The notes under the pieces are model-generated. The model was not told where the DNA came from. It was given only the letters and a program-made list of their open reading frames with translations, and searched no databases. Below, in pieces: positions 1 through 6,628 of a stretch of DNA of 9,947 nucleotides. The DNA comes from Candidatus Arcticimaribacter sp. (GTDB lineage Bacteria; Bacteroidota; Bacteroidia; Flavobacteriales; Flavobacteriaceae): contig WTJB01000134.1 of the NCBI GenBank assembly GCA_011526335.1, positions 1 through 9,947 of the forward strand, written 5' to 3'. How positions within the stretch are numbered: position 1 is the stretch's first letter; each line of letters opens with the position of its first letter. The position numbers were made by a program, and so were the translations under genes.

Positions 1-815
1 ACTGTTATCCAACCCCCTACATTAAGGAAGAAATCCAGAAAGCATTTCAATCCGGACCGCTAGTCACTTTCTTTCCGTGGGAGGTAAATACAGCCTCCCT
101 TAAATCTTCATTTGTTGATCATGCTAAAACGTTCTTTATTGAAGACAATTACTACGGAAAACACCAAATAAGCTATAAACTCGACACACTAAAAAAAACA
201 ATTGTATTGAAAGTTTATGGTGAGAAGAATATGTTGATGAAGTTGTACGGGCTGCTAAATCCAACTCTGCAATACGAAAGCAAGAGAAAACTTTCATCAT
301 ACTTAAAGGAAGAACTTCATGCAATAGAAAAGCAATACGATCAACACCGAATAAGTTGGAAGGGTATCCAGCGCTCTGCTCCTATTTACTATTTGGCGCT
401 TGAAAAAAAATGGGACAGTATTCCTAACGACACCATTATAGCCGCAGCCCAAAGCGAATTAATTGCATTTGCAGAAAAGCGTCAAATACCTCCGGAAGGA
501 GATCCTTTTATGGTCTATCCTCTTAGTTTCGGAGGAAAGAAAGTCTGGCGTTTTGCCTTGCCCGTTGGCAGGTATTACAATACACAGAGTAAAACAATCC
601 GATGCAGAAGATATAAAGGAGGAAAATATATTAGTCTTATCCATCATGGAACAGCGAAAAGGCTTGATAAAAGTTGGCAACAACTGCAAGACAGTTTAAA
701 CATAAATGGATATACCCTGGGGTATCCGCCTATGGAACGTTACCCTCGAAATAGAAAAAACGAATCCAATCCATATAAATGGGAAACAGAATTGATCTTG
801 GCAATAAAAGAATAA
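1..815 (+). CDS. SRPBCC/GyrI-like small-molecule-binding protein (5' partial)
   Basis: The frame is open from the window edge (first full codon at position 3) to TAA at 813-815. It shows 270 residues and its start lies outside. The last half (visible residues about 122-268) fits the GyrI-like/AraC effector-binding fold: a strand APIYYLALE, then RRYKGGKYISLIHHGTAKRL, a helix KSWQQLQDSL, and a closing PYKWETELILAIKE. The Y-GG-Y...HHG...W pattern and the terminal W-x-TEL are the family signature. The first part resembles the C-terminal half of an SRPBCC/START-like domain, a pairing known in Bacteroidota. No DNA-binding domain is visible. Such proteins bind small hydrophobic or cationic ligands, but the ligand here cannot be told. 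crcB starts 4 bases downstream, so the two are probably co-transcribed. Family assignment is from pattern memory and is moderate; TTG or ATG codons near 207-237 are internal. Confidence 0.72.
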   Translation, partial: CYPTPYIKEEIQKAFQSGPLVTFFPWEVNTASLKSSFVDHAKTFFIEDNYYGKHQISYKLDTLKKTIVLKVYGEKNMLMKLYGLLNPTLQYESKRKLSSYLKEELHAIEKQYDQHRISWKGIQRSAPIYYLALEKKWDSIPNDTIIAAAQSELIAFAEKRQIPPEGDPFMVYPLSFGGKKVWRFALPVGRYYNTQSKTIRCRRYKGGKYISLIHHGTAKRLDKSWQQLQDSLNINGYTLGYPPMERYPRNRKNESNPYKWETELILAIKE

Positions 816-819
816 GAAC

Positions 820-1188
820 ATGAAAGCATTCATTTATATATTTATTGGAGGAGGCCTAGGAAGTTGTCTTCGTTATAGCATACAACAACTGCTAAAAAAC
901 CTAAGTACGCTATATCCAATAGGTACATTATGTGCGAATGTACTGGGCTGCTTTTTGATTGGTGTTTTTGTAGGTACCCTAGAAAAATGGGGGGCATTTA
1001 AAGATCCTGCTAGTTTCTTGTTTATAATTGGCTTTACGGGTGGACTGACTACTTTTTCCAGTTTTATCCTTGAAAATGTTACCTTATTTAAAAGCTCCAT
1101 CTACTCTCCTTTGGTTTATTCTATGACCAGCATGGGCTTGGGCATTCTCTTTATTTCTTTAGGAATACTGTTGGCAAAACAGTTTTAA
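820..1188 (+). CDS. crcB: Fluoride ion channel CrcB/Fluc
   Basis: This 122-residue, very hydrophobic protein with four predicted membrane helices has the normal length of the dual-topology Fluc family, which exports fluoride as an antiparallel dimer in the inner membrane. Visible signatures are GGGLGSCLRY (residues 10-19), GTLCANVLGCFLIG (35-48, including the pore Asn40) and GFTGGLTTFSSF (71-82). The last holds the helix break that forms the central sodium site and the phenylalanines that line the fluoride path. The ATG lies 4 bases after the stop of the upstream ligand-binding gene, which suggests translational coupling. There is no room for a fluoride riboswitch directly in front, so any fluoride control would have to act upstream of the preceding gene. 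A single copy is seen, consistent with a homodimer. The assignment is firm. Confidence 0.95.
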   Translation: MKAFIYIFIGGGLGSCLRYSIQQLLKNLSTLYPIGTLCANVLGCFLIGVFVGTLEKWGAFKDPASFLFIIGFTGGLTTFSSFILENVTLFKSSIYSPLVYSMTSMGLGILFISLGILLAKQF

Positions 1189-1214
1189 TCCATTATTCAT
1201 TAACATATCCGTGC

Positions 1215-1253
1215 AGAATAGATCGTTTTATTTAGAAAATGATAATTTATTCT
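1215..1253 (+). terminator. AT-rich hairpin after crcB, possible weak terminator
   Basis: An imperfect stem-loop lies 27 bases after the crcB stop. ATCGTTTT (1222-1229) pairs with AAAATGAT (1236-1243) with one G-T wobble, around the loop ATTTAG. An outer arm AGAATA (1215-1220) pairs with TATTCT (1248-1253). It is poor in GC and is followed by only a short T-run, so it is not a classical intrinsic terminator. It may end the crcB transcript weakly, or be chance in AT-rich DNA. Confidence 0.35.
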
Positions 1254-1262
1254 ATTTAAAAT

Positions 1263-1291
1263 ATGTATCCCTCATTTTATTAGGGGTATAT
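1263..1291. promoter_or_regulatory. Distal palindrome upstream of the P-II gene (candidate operator)
   Basis: The arms CCCT (1269-1272) and AGGG (1282-1285) are perfectly complementary around a 9-base AT-rich spacer. Pairing continues outwards through 1263-1267 and 1287-1291 with one wobble (1265/1289). The position 1268/1286 is also only a T/G apposition. The right half, TTAGGGGTATA, recurs almost exactly in the proximal palindrome. The centre (1277) lies about 116 bases before the P-II ATG and about 80 before the TAnnTTTG element. This fits an upstream binding site for a dimeric regulator. The regulator is not in this window. Confidence 0.45.
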
Positions 1292-1320
1292 TTCATTAAA
1301 ACATAAAAATAATATTTACA

Positions 1321-1342
1321 CCCCCTATTTTTTTAGGGTATA
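1321..1342. promoter_or_regulatory. Proximal palindrome overlapping the -33 region (candidate operator)
   Basis: CCCTA (1323-1327) and TAGGG (1334-1338) form a perfect inverted repeat around six T. The flank TAGGGTATA matches TAGGGGTATA of the distal palindrome with one base deleted. Its centre (1330.5) lies 53.5 bases, about five helical turns, from the distal centre. Its right arm falls where the -33 element of the adjoining promoter would be, and no TTTG is seen there. That layout suits a factor that replaces or blocks the -33 contact. A hairpin-type terminator reading is less likely, because the T-run is in the loop and not after the stem. Confidence 0.5.
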
Positions 1343-1356
1343 ACTGTTTCATGTCA

Positions 1357-1364
1357 TATTTTTG
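1357..1364 (+). promoter_or_regulatory. Bacteroidota -7 promoter element of the nitrogen operon
   Basis: TATTTTTG is an exact match to the TAnnTTTG core used by the primary sigma factor of Bacteroidota. It lies 28 bases before the P-II ATG at 1393. That gives an inferred transcript start near 1370 and a leader of roughly 20 bases. No good -33 TTTG is seen at the right distance, and the proximal palindrome occupies that place. This supports regulated transcription of the three genes downstream. Confidence 0.5.
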
Positions 1365-1392
1365 TGCTGTTATTAATCAAAATCATAGGAAT

Positions 1393-1731
1393 ATGAAAAA
1401 AATTGAAGCCATTATTCGCAAATCCAAATTCAGCGAAGTTCGTGATGCTCTACACAAAGTAGAGGTAAACTTTTTTAGCTATTGGGACGTTACTGGAATC
1501 GGTAACGAAAAAGAAGGACACGTTTATCGTGGAATCTCCTACAGCACATCTGACATCCAGAGAAGATATCTCTCTATTGTTGTTAATGATGACTTTGTTG
1601 AGCCAACTATCAAAGCAATTACTTCTGCAGCAGCTACGGACAAAGTAGGTGACGGAAAAATATTTGTTTCTCCCATAGAAGAAGCTATCCGTGTTCGTAC
1701 AGGTGAACGTGGTGGAGAAACTTTAAACTAA
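1393..1731 (+). CDS. glnK: Nitrogen regulatory protein P-II
   Basis: P-II proteins are cytoplasmic trimers that sense ATP/ADP and 2-oxoglutarate and gate Amt transporters through the T-loop. The 112-residue length equals E. coli GlnB. Seen are the opening MKKIEAIIRKSKFSEVRDAL, the G35-x-G37 turn before the T-loop, T-loop tyrosines Y45 and Y50 in HVYRGISYST, the nucleotide motif GDGKIF (86-91) and the closing RVRTGE (100-105). By alignment from memory the T-loop is one residue shorter than in E. coli; Y50 matches the uridylylated Y51. The 2-oxoglutarate contacts Q39 and K58 appear as E39 and R57. An in-frame ATG at 1351 would add 14 residues unlike the family and place the promoter element inside the gene, so 1393 is chosen. 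Adjacency to amt argues for GlnK over GlnB. Translation appears linked to amt, 26 bases downstream. Confidence 0.95.
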   Translation: MKKIEAIIRKSKFSEVRDALHKVEVNFFSYWDVTGIGNEKEGHVYRGISYSTSDIQRRYLSIVVNDDFVEPTIKAITSAAATDKVGDGKIFVSPIEEAIRVRTGERGGETLN

Positions 1732-1757
1732 TCTGACAATACTTTATTTATTATTAT

Positions 1758-2999
1758 ATGGAAACTACAGCACTTTTTACCGCTAACAATGTATGGATGA
1801 TGATCTGTACAGCACTTGTGTTTTTTATGCACTTAGGATTTTCTTTCTTAGAGATTGGATTGACACGTCAAAAAAACACCATCAATATTTTATTTAAAAA
1901 CTTTTTCGTGATCACTGTAGGGCTACTTTTGTATGCCATCGGTGGTTTTAACTTAATGTACCCTGGTTTTGAAGAAGGGTCTTTAGGTATACTAAAATTC
2001 GCTGGATTCGGTATCGCTGCTCCTGAAGGAGGGATGACGGTAGATTATGCATCGGGTGGATACACTTGGTGGACAGACTTTTTATTCCAAGGAATGTTTG
2101 CTGCTACGGCTGCAACAATTGTTTCTGGAGCGGTTGCTGAGCGTATCAAATTAAGCGCTTTTATGCTTTTTGCTATACTTTACGTAGGTTTGGTTTACCC
2201 AATCGTAGGCTCTTGGAAATGGGGAGCTGGATTCCTAGACGGATGGGGCTTTTATGACTTTGCTGGATCTACACTTGTACACTCTGTTGGAGGGTGGGCT
2301 GCACTTGTGGCTATCTATCTTCTTGGTGCAAGAATTGGTAAGTTTGACGCGAATGGAAAACCTTTAGCGATCCCAGGGCACAACCTTCCTCTTGCATCTG
2401 CTGGAGTTCTTATCCTATGGTTAGGATGGTTCGGATTTAACGGGGGATCAGTTTTATCTGCAGACCCAGAATTAACCTCTTTAACCCTTGTGACTACTTG
2501 TTTGGCTGCTGCAGCGGGTGGAGTTTCTTCTGCTGTCTTCTCAAACATCCTTTACAAAAACTACGACTTGACTATGTTTATGAACGGAGTTTTAGGAGGA
2601 CTTGTTGGAATTACTGCCGGTGCCGATCAAATGGGGCCTATGGATGCTGTCATCATTGGTGCCATCGCAGGTGTTATCATTGTATTGGGTGTAGCGTTAA
2701 TTGATAAAATCCGCTTGGATGATCCTGTAGGTGCGGTTGCCGTTCACTTAATCTGTGGTATCTGGGGAACCCTAGCTGTGGGTCTATTTGGAGCCATGAA
2801 AGGACTAGATCAATTCTTAATCCAATTGGCTGGTGTAGCCATCGTAGGAGCATTTTGTGTAATAACATCTTTTATCCTTCTTCTTATCGTTAAGAAAACT
2901 ATCGGACTACGTGTAGACAAAGAAGAAGAATTGAAAGGTCTTGACTTAGCTGAACACGGAATGGACGCTTATGCTGACTTTAGAATGAACCAACACTAA
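1758..2999 (+). CDS. amt: Ammonium transporter Amt
   Basis: This 413-residue inner-membrane protein belongs to the Amt/Mep/Rh family. It forms trimers that take up ammonium, deprotonating it in a hydrophobic pore. Eleven membrane helices are expected and the hydrophobicity pattern fits. Key residues are visible: D167 in the YDFAGSTLVH segment, the pore twin histidines H175 and H330 (AVAVHLICGIWG), F114 in FQGMFAATAATIV, F225/F227 and S231 in GWFGFNGGS, and the signature GAVAERIKLSAF (124-135). The start METTALFTANNVWMM lacks a cleaved signal peptide, unlike E. coli AmtB. The cytoplasmic tail (about 380-413) is hydrophilic and is where P-II docks in known complexes. The gene sits 26 bases after the P-II gene and 29 bases before the porin gene, with no terminator between. 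Assignment to the ammonium branch rather than Rh is confident from the motifs. Confidence 0.97.
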   Translation: METTALFTANNVWMMICTALVFFMHLGFSFLEIGLTRQKNTINILFKNFFVITVGLLLYAIGGFNLMYPGFEEGSLGILKFAGFGIAAPEGGMTVDYASGGYTWWTDFLFQGMFAATAATIVSGAVAERIKLSAFMLFAILYVGLVYPIVGSWKWGAGFLDGWGFYDFAGSTLVHSVGGWAALVAIYLLGARIGKFDANGKPLAIPGHNLPLASAGVLILWLGWFGFNGGSVLSADPELTSLTLVTTCLAAAAGGVSSAVFSNILYKNYDLTMFMNGVLGGLVGITAGADQMGPMDAVIIGAIAGVIIVLGVALIDKIRLDDPVGAVAVHLICGIWGTLAVGLFGAMKGLDQFLIQLAGVAIVGAFCVITSFILLLIVKKTIGLRVDKEEELKGLDLAEHGMDAYADFRMNQH

Positions 3000-3028
3000 T
3001 TAAAAAAATTATCAAAAATTATATTTAT

Positions 3029-4093
3029 ATGAAAACTTTAAAATCAACCCTAGTAATTATAGCGCTTCTTGCCAATGCATTTACTTATGCCCAAGAAGAA
3101 GTAACGACTCCTGCTACAGAAGAAACAGAAGCTGAAAGCACTTTTGCCATCAGCGGATCAATTGATACTTACTATAGAAGTAACTTTTCAGAAGAGCAAT
3201 TGACAGCTCCTGGAACATCTTTTGCTCAAATTCCAGGTTTTGCACTTGGGATGGCAAATGTAGTTATTGGCTACGAAGGTGAAAAGTCTGGATTTGTTGC
3301 CGACTTGGTTTTTGGACCAAGAGGTACCGAAGCCGTTTTCGGATCTACTGGATCTTCTAACATCGTAAACCAATTATATGCATATTACAACTTGAACGAC
3401 AAGGTGACTTTAACCTTAGGTAACTTCAACACTTTCCTAGGATACGAAGTAATTTCACCCGTAGCCAACTTTAACTACTCTACTTCTTACATGTTCTCTT
3501 ATGGTCCGTTTTCTCATACAGGGGTAAAGGCTGATTTTGCATTATCAGATGACTTTTCTTTGATGTTAGGGGTATTCAACCAAACTGACTATACAGAAGG
3601 TAACTTTTACATTGACGACAACAGCAATGCCGTTGCCTTCGAAGAGTATATGTACGGAGTACAGTTGGGCTATAAAGGACAATACCTCAACCTTTTGGCT
3701 GGAGGCGACTACACGCAATTTGACTTTACAGGTGGATTTGATTTGTCTGACGACTTCTTCTTAGGCATCAATGCTACTGTTGCAGATGCTGCTGATGATG
3801 CTGGTTTTTCTGGGGTTGCGCTTTACCCTCAGTACAGCTTCTCTGATAGCTTTACTTTCGGAGTGCGTGGAGAAATTTTCTCTGAAACAGAAGGATTTAC
3901 AGGAGCTTTTGGAAGTGTAAGCGAAGCAGACAATACGTCAATTACACTTACAGGTAGCTACACAAGTGGTAACTTTATCTTAAAGCCTGAAATCCGAATT
4001 GATACAGCTTCAGAAGAGATTTTCACCATCTCTCCTTCTGAAACTGCTGACAACCTTGCCTCATTTGTCATTGCAGCGATATATAGCTTCTAA
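3029..4093 (+). CDS. Outer-membrane beta-barrel porin of the nitrogen operon (BBP2-like)
   Basis: The 354-residue protein begins with a clean signal peptide (MKTLKSTLVIIALLANAFTYAQ, split here as residues 1-22, with cleavage after A21 or Q22). A short acidic linker rich in E and T follows (23-37), then many alternating amphipathic strands ending in Phe (FVIAAIYSF), the usual outer-membrane insertion signal. The stretch around 131-165, GNFNTFLGYEVISP through NYSTSYMFSYGPFSHTG, is a hallmark of the BBP2/OmpL-like porin family of Bacteroidota. It is the last gene of the P-II/Amt unit and is followed by a terminator. I infer that it supplies an outer-membrane path for ammonium or another small nitrogen compound, but the substrate is not visible in sequence. 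Barrel and location are well supported; solute and family name are less sure. Confidence 0.85.
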   Translation: MKTLKSTLVIIALLANAFTYAQEEVTTPATEETEAESTFAISGSIDTYYRSNFSEEQLTAPGTSFAQIPGFALGMANVVIGYEGEKSGFVADLVFGPRGTEAVFGSTGSSNIVNQLYAYYNLNDKVTLTLGNFNTFLGYEVISPVANFNYSTSYMFSYGPFSHTGVKADFALSDDFSLMLGVFNQTDYTEGNFYIDDNSNAVAFEEYMYGVQLGYKGQYLNLLAGGDYTQFDFTGGFDLSDDFFLGINATVADAADDAGFSGVALYPQYSFSDSFTFGVRGEIFSETEGFTGAFGSVSEADNTSITLTGSYTSGNFILKPEIRIDTASEEIFTISPSETADNLASFVIAAIYSF

Positions 4094-4110
4094 TATTACT
4101 AGTTAATACA

Positions 4111-4150
4111 AAAAAAGGTCTCTTAAGATAAATTAAGAGGCCTTTTTTTT
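4111..4150 (+). terminator. Intrinsic terminator of the glnK-amt-porin unit
   Basis: A 10-base-pair stem pairs GGTCTCTTAA (4117-4126) with TTAAGAGGCC (4133-4142), one G-T wobble, around the loop GATAAA. It is followed by eight T (4143-4150) and preceded by six A, so the stem can extend with A-T pairs. It begins 18 bases after the porin stop. The A-tract would allow termination on the other strand too, though no leftward gene reads into it. Confidence 0.92.
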
Positions 4151-4161
4151 ATACTATTCAT

Positions 4162-4169
4162 TACTTTTG
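4162..4169 (+). promoter_or_regulatory. Bacteroidota -7 promoter element directly before purU
   Basis: TACTTTTG matches TAnnTTTG exactly and ends only 4 bases before the purU ATG at 4174. With the usual distance from this element to the transcript start, the mRNA would begin at or within a few bases of the ATG. The T-tract of the terminator occupies the -33 position and gives no clear TTTG. The element follows a strong terminator, so purU needs a promoter about here. Confidence 0.45.
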
Positions 4170-4173
4170 AGTC

Positions 4174-5028
4174 ATGAAAAGAATTACCCTAAATATGCAC
4201 TGCCCAGATAAAAAGGGAATCATTGCAGTTGTTACAAATTTCATCCACCAAAACAAAGGAAACATCGTTTATATCGATCAATATGTAGACCGTGTTCAGG
4301 GTATATTTTTTATGCGCTTAGAGTGTGAGTTAAAAGAGAAAAACTTCAGTAAATCATCTTTTATAGACAACTTTCAGGAAGTTATAGGCGAGGCCTATGC
4401 TATGGAATTCAATCTTTTCGAAAACGACCAAAAACCAAAAATGGCTGTTTTCGTTTCAAAATACGACCACTGTCTTTATGATATCTTAGCCCGAAAAGAA
4501 TCTGGAGAGTTACAGGTCGAAATCCCTTTTATACTTAGCAACCATCCAGATCTAGAGCCCATTGCGAAACGTTTTGACATTCCATTTTACCATATTCCAG
4601 TAAGCAAAGAAAATAAAGCGGAAGCCGAAAAAGAACAACTAAAGTTACTGCAATCACATGGCGTTGATTTTGTGGTTTTGGCCCGTTATATGCAAATCGT
4701 ATCGCCTAAACTAATTGCAGCATTCAAAGACAAAATCATCAATATACACCATTCATTCTTACCCGCTTTTCCTGGAGCTAAACCCTACCATTCTGCCTAC
4801 GAAAGGGGCGTAAAAATCATTGGAGCTACAAGCCATTATGTTACCGAAGAATTGGATGCGGGCCCCATCATTGAACAGGATATCACAAGAGTAACGCACT
4901 TAAATTCAATTCAAGATTTTATTGCTAAAGGAAGAGATTTGGAACGTATTGTTTTATCCAAAGCACTTCAGCTGCACACAGCACGTAAAGTAATGGTGTA
5001 CCAGAACAAGACGGTTGTCTTTTCTTAA
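4174..5028 (+). CDS. purU: Formyltetrahydrofolate deformylase
   Basis: PurU hydrolyses 10-formyltetrahydrofolate to tetrahydrofolate and formate, balancing one-carbon units and feeding formate to purine synthesis in the cytoplasm. The 284 residues match the family length. An N-terminal ACT-like domain (about 1-80, starting MKRITLNMHCPDKKGIIAVV) is followed by a formyltransferase-fold domain. The catalytic triad is visible: N190 and H192 in INIHHSFLPAFPGAKPYH, and D228 in TEELDAGPIIEQD. PurU is told from PurN by the N-terminal ACT domain and the sequence FPGAKPYHSAYERGVK. The ATG at 4174 gives the standard N-terminus. The gene stands alone after a terminator, and its TAA overlaps the stop of the convergent hydrolase gene by 4 bases (5025-5028). 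Confidence 0.95.
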   Translation: MKRITLNMHCPDKKGIIAVVTNFIHQNKGNIVYIDQYVDRVQGIFFMRLECELKEKNFSKSSFIDNFQEVIGEAYAMEFNLFENDQKPKMAVFVSKYDHCLYDILARKESGELQVEIPFILSNHPDLEPIAKRFDIPFYHIPVSKENKAEAEKEQLKLLQSHGVDFVVLARYMQIVSPKLIAAFKDKIINIHHSFLPAFPGAKPYHSAYERGVKIIGATSHYVTEELDAGPIIEQDITRVTHLNSIQDFIAKGRDLERIVLSKALQLHTARKVMVYQNKTVVFS

Positions 5029-5801
5029 AACCGTTGTAAAAACCCTAAGGTGATAGAATTAAACGTCTGGGGCTGTTCCACATTGACCACATGACCACAG
5101 GAAGGAATAACCTGTAATTCTGACATTTCATGTTTTTGTACTACTTCTTTTACCGAGGGTAAAAACATATAGTCTTGTTCCCCCATCACATAAAGCGTAG
5201 GAATTTTTAAAGGCACTTGACGGAATATCCGAAGGGTTGGGAGAATCTCAGAGGTCAATTTAAACCAGCGGATAAACTCTTTTTGATAGAGTTTTTTTGC
5301 CTCGCGTATAAAAAGGGATCGGGACTCCTTATGATTTTTATAGGGCATAATGATAAAGGCAAAAAGCTTGTAGATCCACATATAAGGAACAATGGATTTG
5401 GTAGCGTTACCCAGATGCATCAATACCTTGGAACGGGTATTGAGGTTTAAAATAGCTCCCCCCATAATCATACTTTGCACGCGATCGGGAGCTTTTTCTG
5501 CCAAAGTACGAATCAATATAGTCCCCAACGAAATTCCCATAAAATGAGATTTAGCTATGGACTCATGATTTAAAACGTCTAAAATTTCCTTAGCAATCGA
5601 ATCGAAGGTATATTCTTTCTTTTGCAAGGTCATCGGAGATTTAGACGCACCGTGCCCCCTAAGGTCAATCAAAAGCAAATTGAATTTTGATGAAAAACTA
5701 CGGACTTGCTTAAACCAAATAGAAGAGCTCCCTCCTGCCCCGTGGACGAAAGTAACCCAAGGCAATCCTTCCTCTTTTTTATATAGGGAGTAGTTTAACA
5801 T
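5025..5801 (-). CDS. Alpha/beta-fold hydrolase of unknown substrate
   Basis: This 258-residue cytoplasmic-looking protein without a signal peptide has the complete alpha/beta hydrolase core. The oxyanion-hole strand is VTFVHGAGGSSSIW (residues 16-29), LLLIDLRGHGAS (42-53) follows, the nucleophile elbow is FMGISLG with S91, the acid is D210 in YVMGEQDYMF, and the base is H237 in PSCGHVVNVEQP. A helical cap lies around 120-190 and is rich in aromatic and basic residues. These features point to an esterase, lactonase or thioesterase-like enzyme, and the sequence does not tell which. Its ATG shares one base with the pyrF stop (TAATG), so translation is probably coupled to pyrF. Its stop overlaps the purU stop on the other strand. 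The fold and triad are certain; the substrate is unknown. Confidence 0.9.
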   Translation of the reverse strand: MLNYSLYKKEEGLPWVTFVHGAGGSSSIWFKQVRSFSSKFNLLLIDLRGHGASKSPMTLQKKEYTFDSIAKEILDVLNHESIAKSHFMGISLGTILIRTLAEKAPDRVQSMIMGGAILNLNTRSKVLMHLGNATKSIVPYMWIYKLFAFIIMPYKNHKESRSLFIREAKKLYQKEFIRWFKLTSEILPTLRIFRQVPLKIPTLYVMGEQDYMFLPSVKEVVQKHEMSELQVIPSCGHVVNVEQPQTFNSITLGFLQRF

Positions 5802-6628
5802 TAGAGGAGCTGATGTTGACGCATTAGTTGTTCCATTTCTGCCTGCAAGGCTTGGGCTTGTGCAGCGGCAGCAGCAGCAAAATCTTCTCCTTGACTGGCA
5901 TACAAAATACCACGAGAAGAATTGACCAATAAACCGATCTCTGGGGTTATTCCGTGCTGCACCACTTCGGCCAAACTTCCGCCCTGTGCCCCAACACCCG
6001 GGACCAACAAAAAGGAATTCGGGATAAGTTTACGAATCTCACTTAAGGCAGAAGCCTTGGTGGCTCCTACAACGTACATCAACCGATCTGCCCCTTCATA
6101 CGTTTGGCTTGTTGAAATTACATGATGATGCAAAGGCTTTCCATCACTTTCAGAAAACTGAAAATCTGATGCGCCTGCATTAGAAGTCAAAGCGAGTAAA
6201 ATGGTGTGTTTATCTTGAAAAGCCAAAAAAGGCTCTACGGAATCTTTTCCCATATATGGGGCAACGGTGATGGAATCAAAACCAAAAGTCGAAAAGTAAG
6301 CTTTGGCGTAACGCGTGGAAGTATTGCCTATATCCCCACGTTTGGCATCAGCAATGGTAAAGATGTCTGGATACTTTGTATGGACATAATCCATCGTACG
6401 CTTAAGGGCATCCATTCCTTCAGGCCCATAGGTTTCGAAAAAAGCAATATTGGGTTTAAACGCAACGGCATAGGCAGCGGTTGCATCAACAATGGCCTTT
6501 GAAAAATCAAAAAGAGGATCTGGCCCTGAGGCAATAAAGGAAGGAACCTTTTCTAGATCTACATCCAAACCTACACACAAAAAAGAGCGTTTCTTTTTTA
6601 TTTGATGAACTAACTGCTTTATTTCCAT
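5801..6628 (-). CDS. pyrF: Orotidine-5'-phosphate decarboxylase
   Basis: PyrF converts orotidine monophosphate to UMP, the last step of de novo pyrimidine synthesis. The 275 residues fit the longer type-2 branch. Visible are LCVGLDVD (17-24), AVAFKPNIAFFETYGPEG (54-71), the catalytic D-x-K-x-x-D array D94/K96/D99 in ADAKRGDIGNTSTRYA, VAPYMGKDSVEPF (122-134) and the phosphate-binding LVPGVGAQGG (208-217) with NSSRGILYAS (236-245). The C-terminus is an Ala/Gln-rich helix, written partly with GCA/GCT-type repeats (5862-5880 on the plus strand), ending MRQHQLL. The prfA stop abuts the pyrF ATG with no spacing (TAAATG), and the pyrF stop overlaps the hydrolase ATG, so the three form one translation-linked unit. 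The assignment is firm. Confidence 0.96.
   Translation of the reverse strand: MEIKQLVHQIKKKRSFLCVGLDVDLEKVPSFIASGPDPLFDFSKAIVDATAAYAVAFKPNIAFFETYGPEGMDALKRTMDYVHTKYPDIFTIADAKRGDIGNTSTRYAKAYFSTFGFDSITVAPYMGKDSVEPFLAFQDKHTILLALTSNAGASDFQFSESDGKPLHHHVISTSQTYEGADRLMYVVGATKASALSEIRKLIPNSFLLVPGVGAQGGSLAEVVQHGITPEIGLLVNSSRGILYASQGEDFAAAAAAQAQALQAEMEQLMRQHQLL

Noticed and set aside
816..819. Fluoride riboswitch in front of crcB
   Set aside because: Only 4 bases separate crcB from the upstream gene, so no aptamer fits; one could only lie upstream of the window.
1168..1190. Sigma-54 type promoter (TGGCA...) before the P-II gene
   Set aside because: TGGCAAAACAG at the end of crcB lacks the TTGC partner at the right spacing and is about 200 bases from the P-II start.
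1351..1392. Upstream ATG start for the P-II protein
   Set aside because: The 14 extra residues do not resemble the family, while MKKIEAIIRK at 1393 is the standard start; the promoter element would also be inside the gene.
2315..2548. Antisense reading frames within amt, prfA, pyrF and the DUF3570 gene
   Set aside because: They are shadows of well-supported genes and their translations show no recognisable domain or signal.
5862..5880. Trinucleotide repeat as a phase-variable tract in pyrF
   Set aside because: It is a short, imperfect GCA-type run coding for alanines in a C-terminal helix; triplet changes would not shift the frame.
6560..6570. Unusual stop-codon reading by RF1 because of PQT instead of PAT or PVT
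   Set aside because: This tripeptide itself lies at about 7139-7147. From memory the PxT form with Gln is common in Bacteroidota RF1, and the diagnostic Pro and Thr are kept, so no change of specificity is implied.
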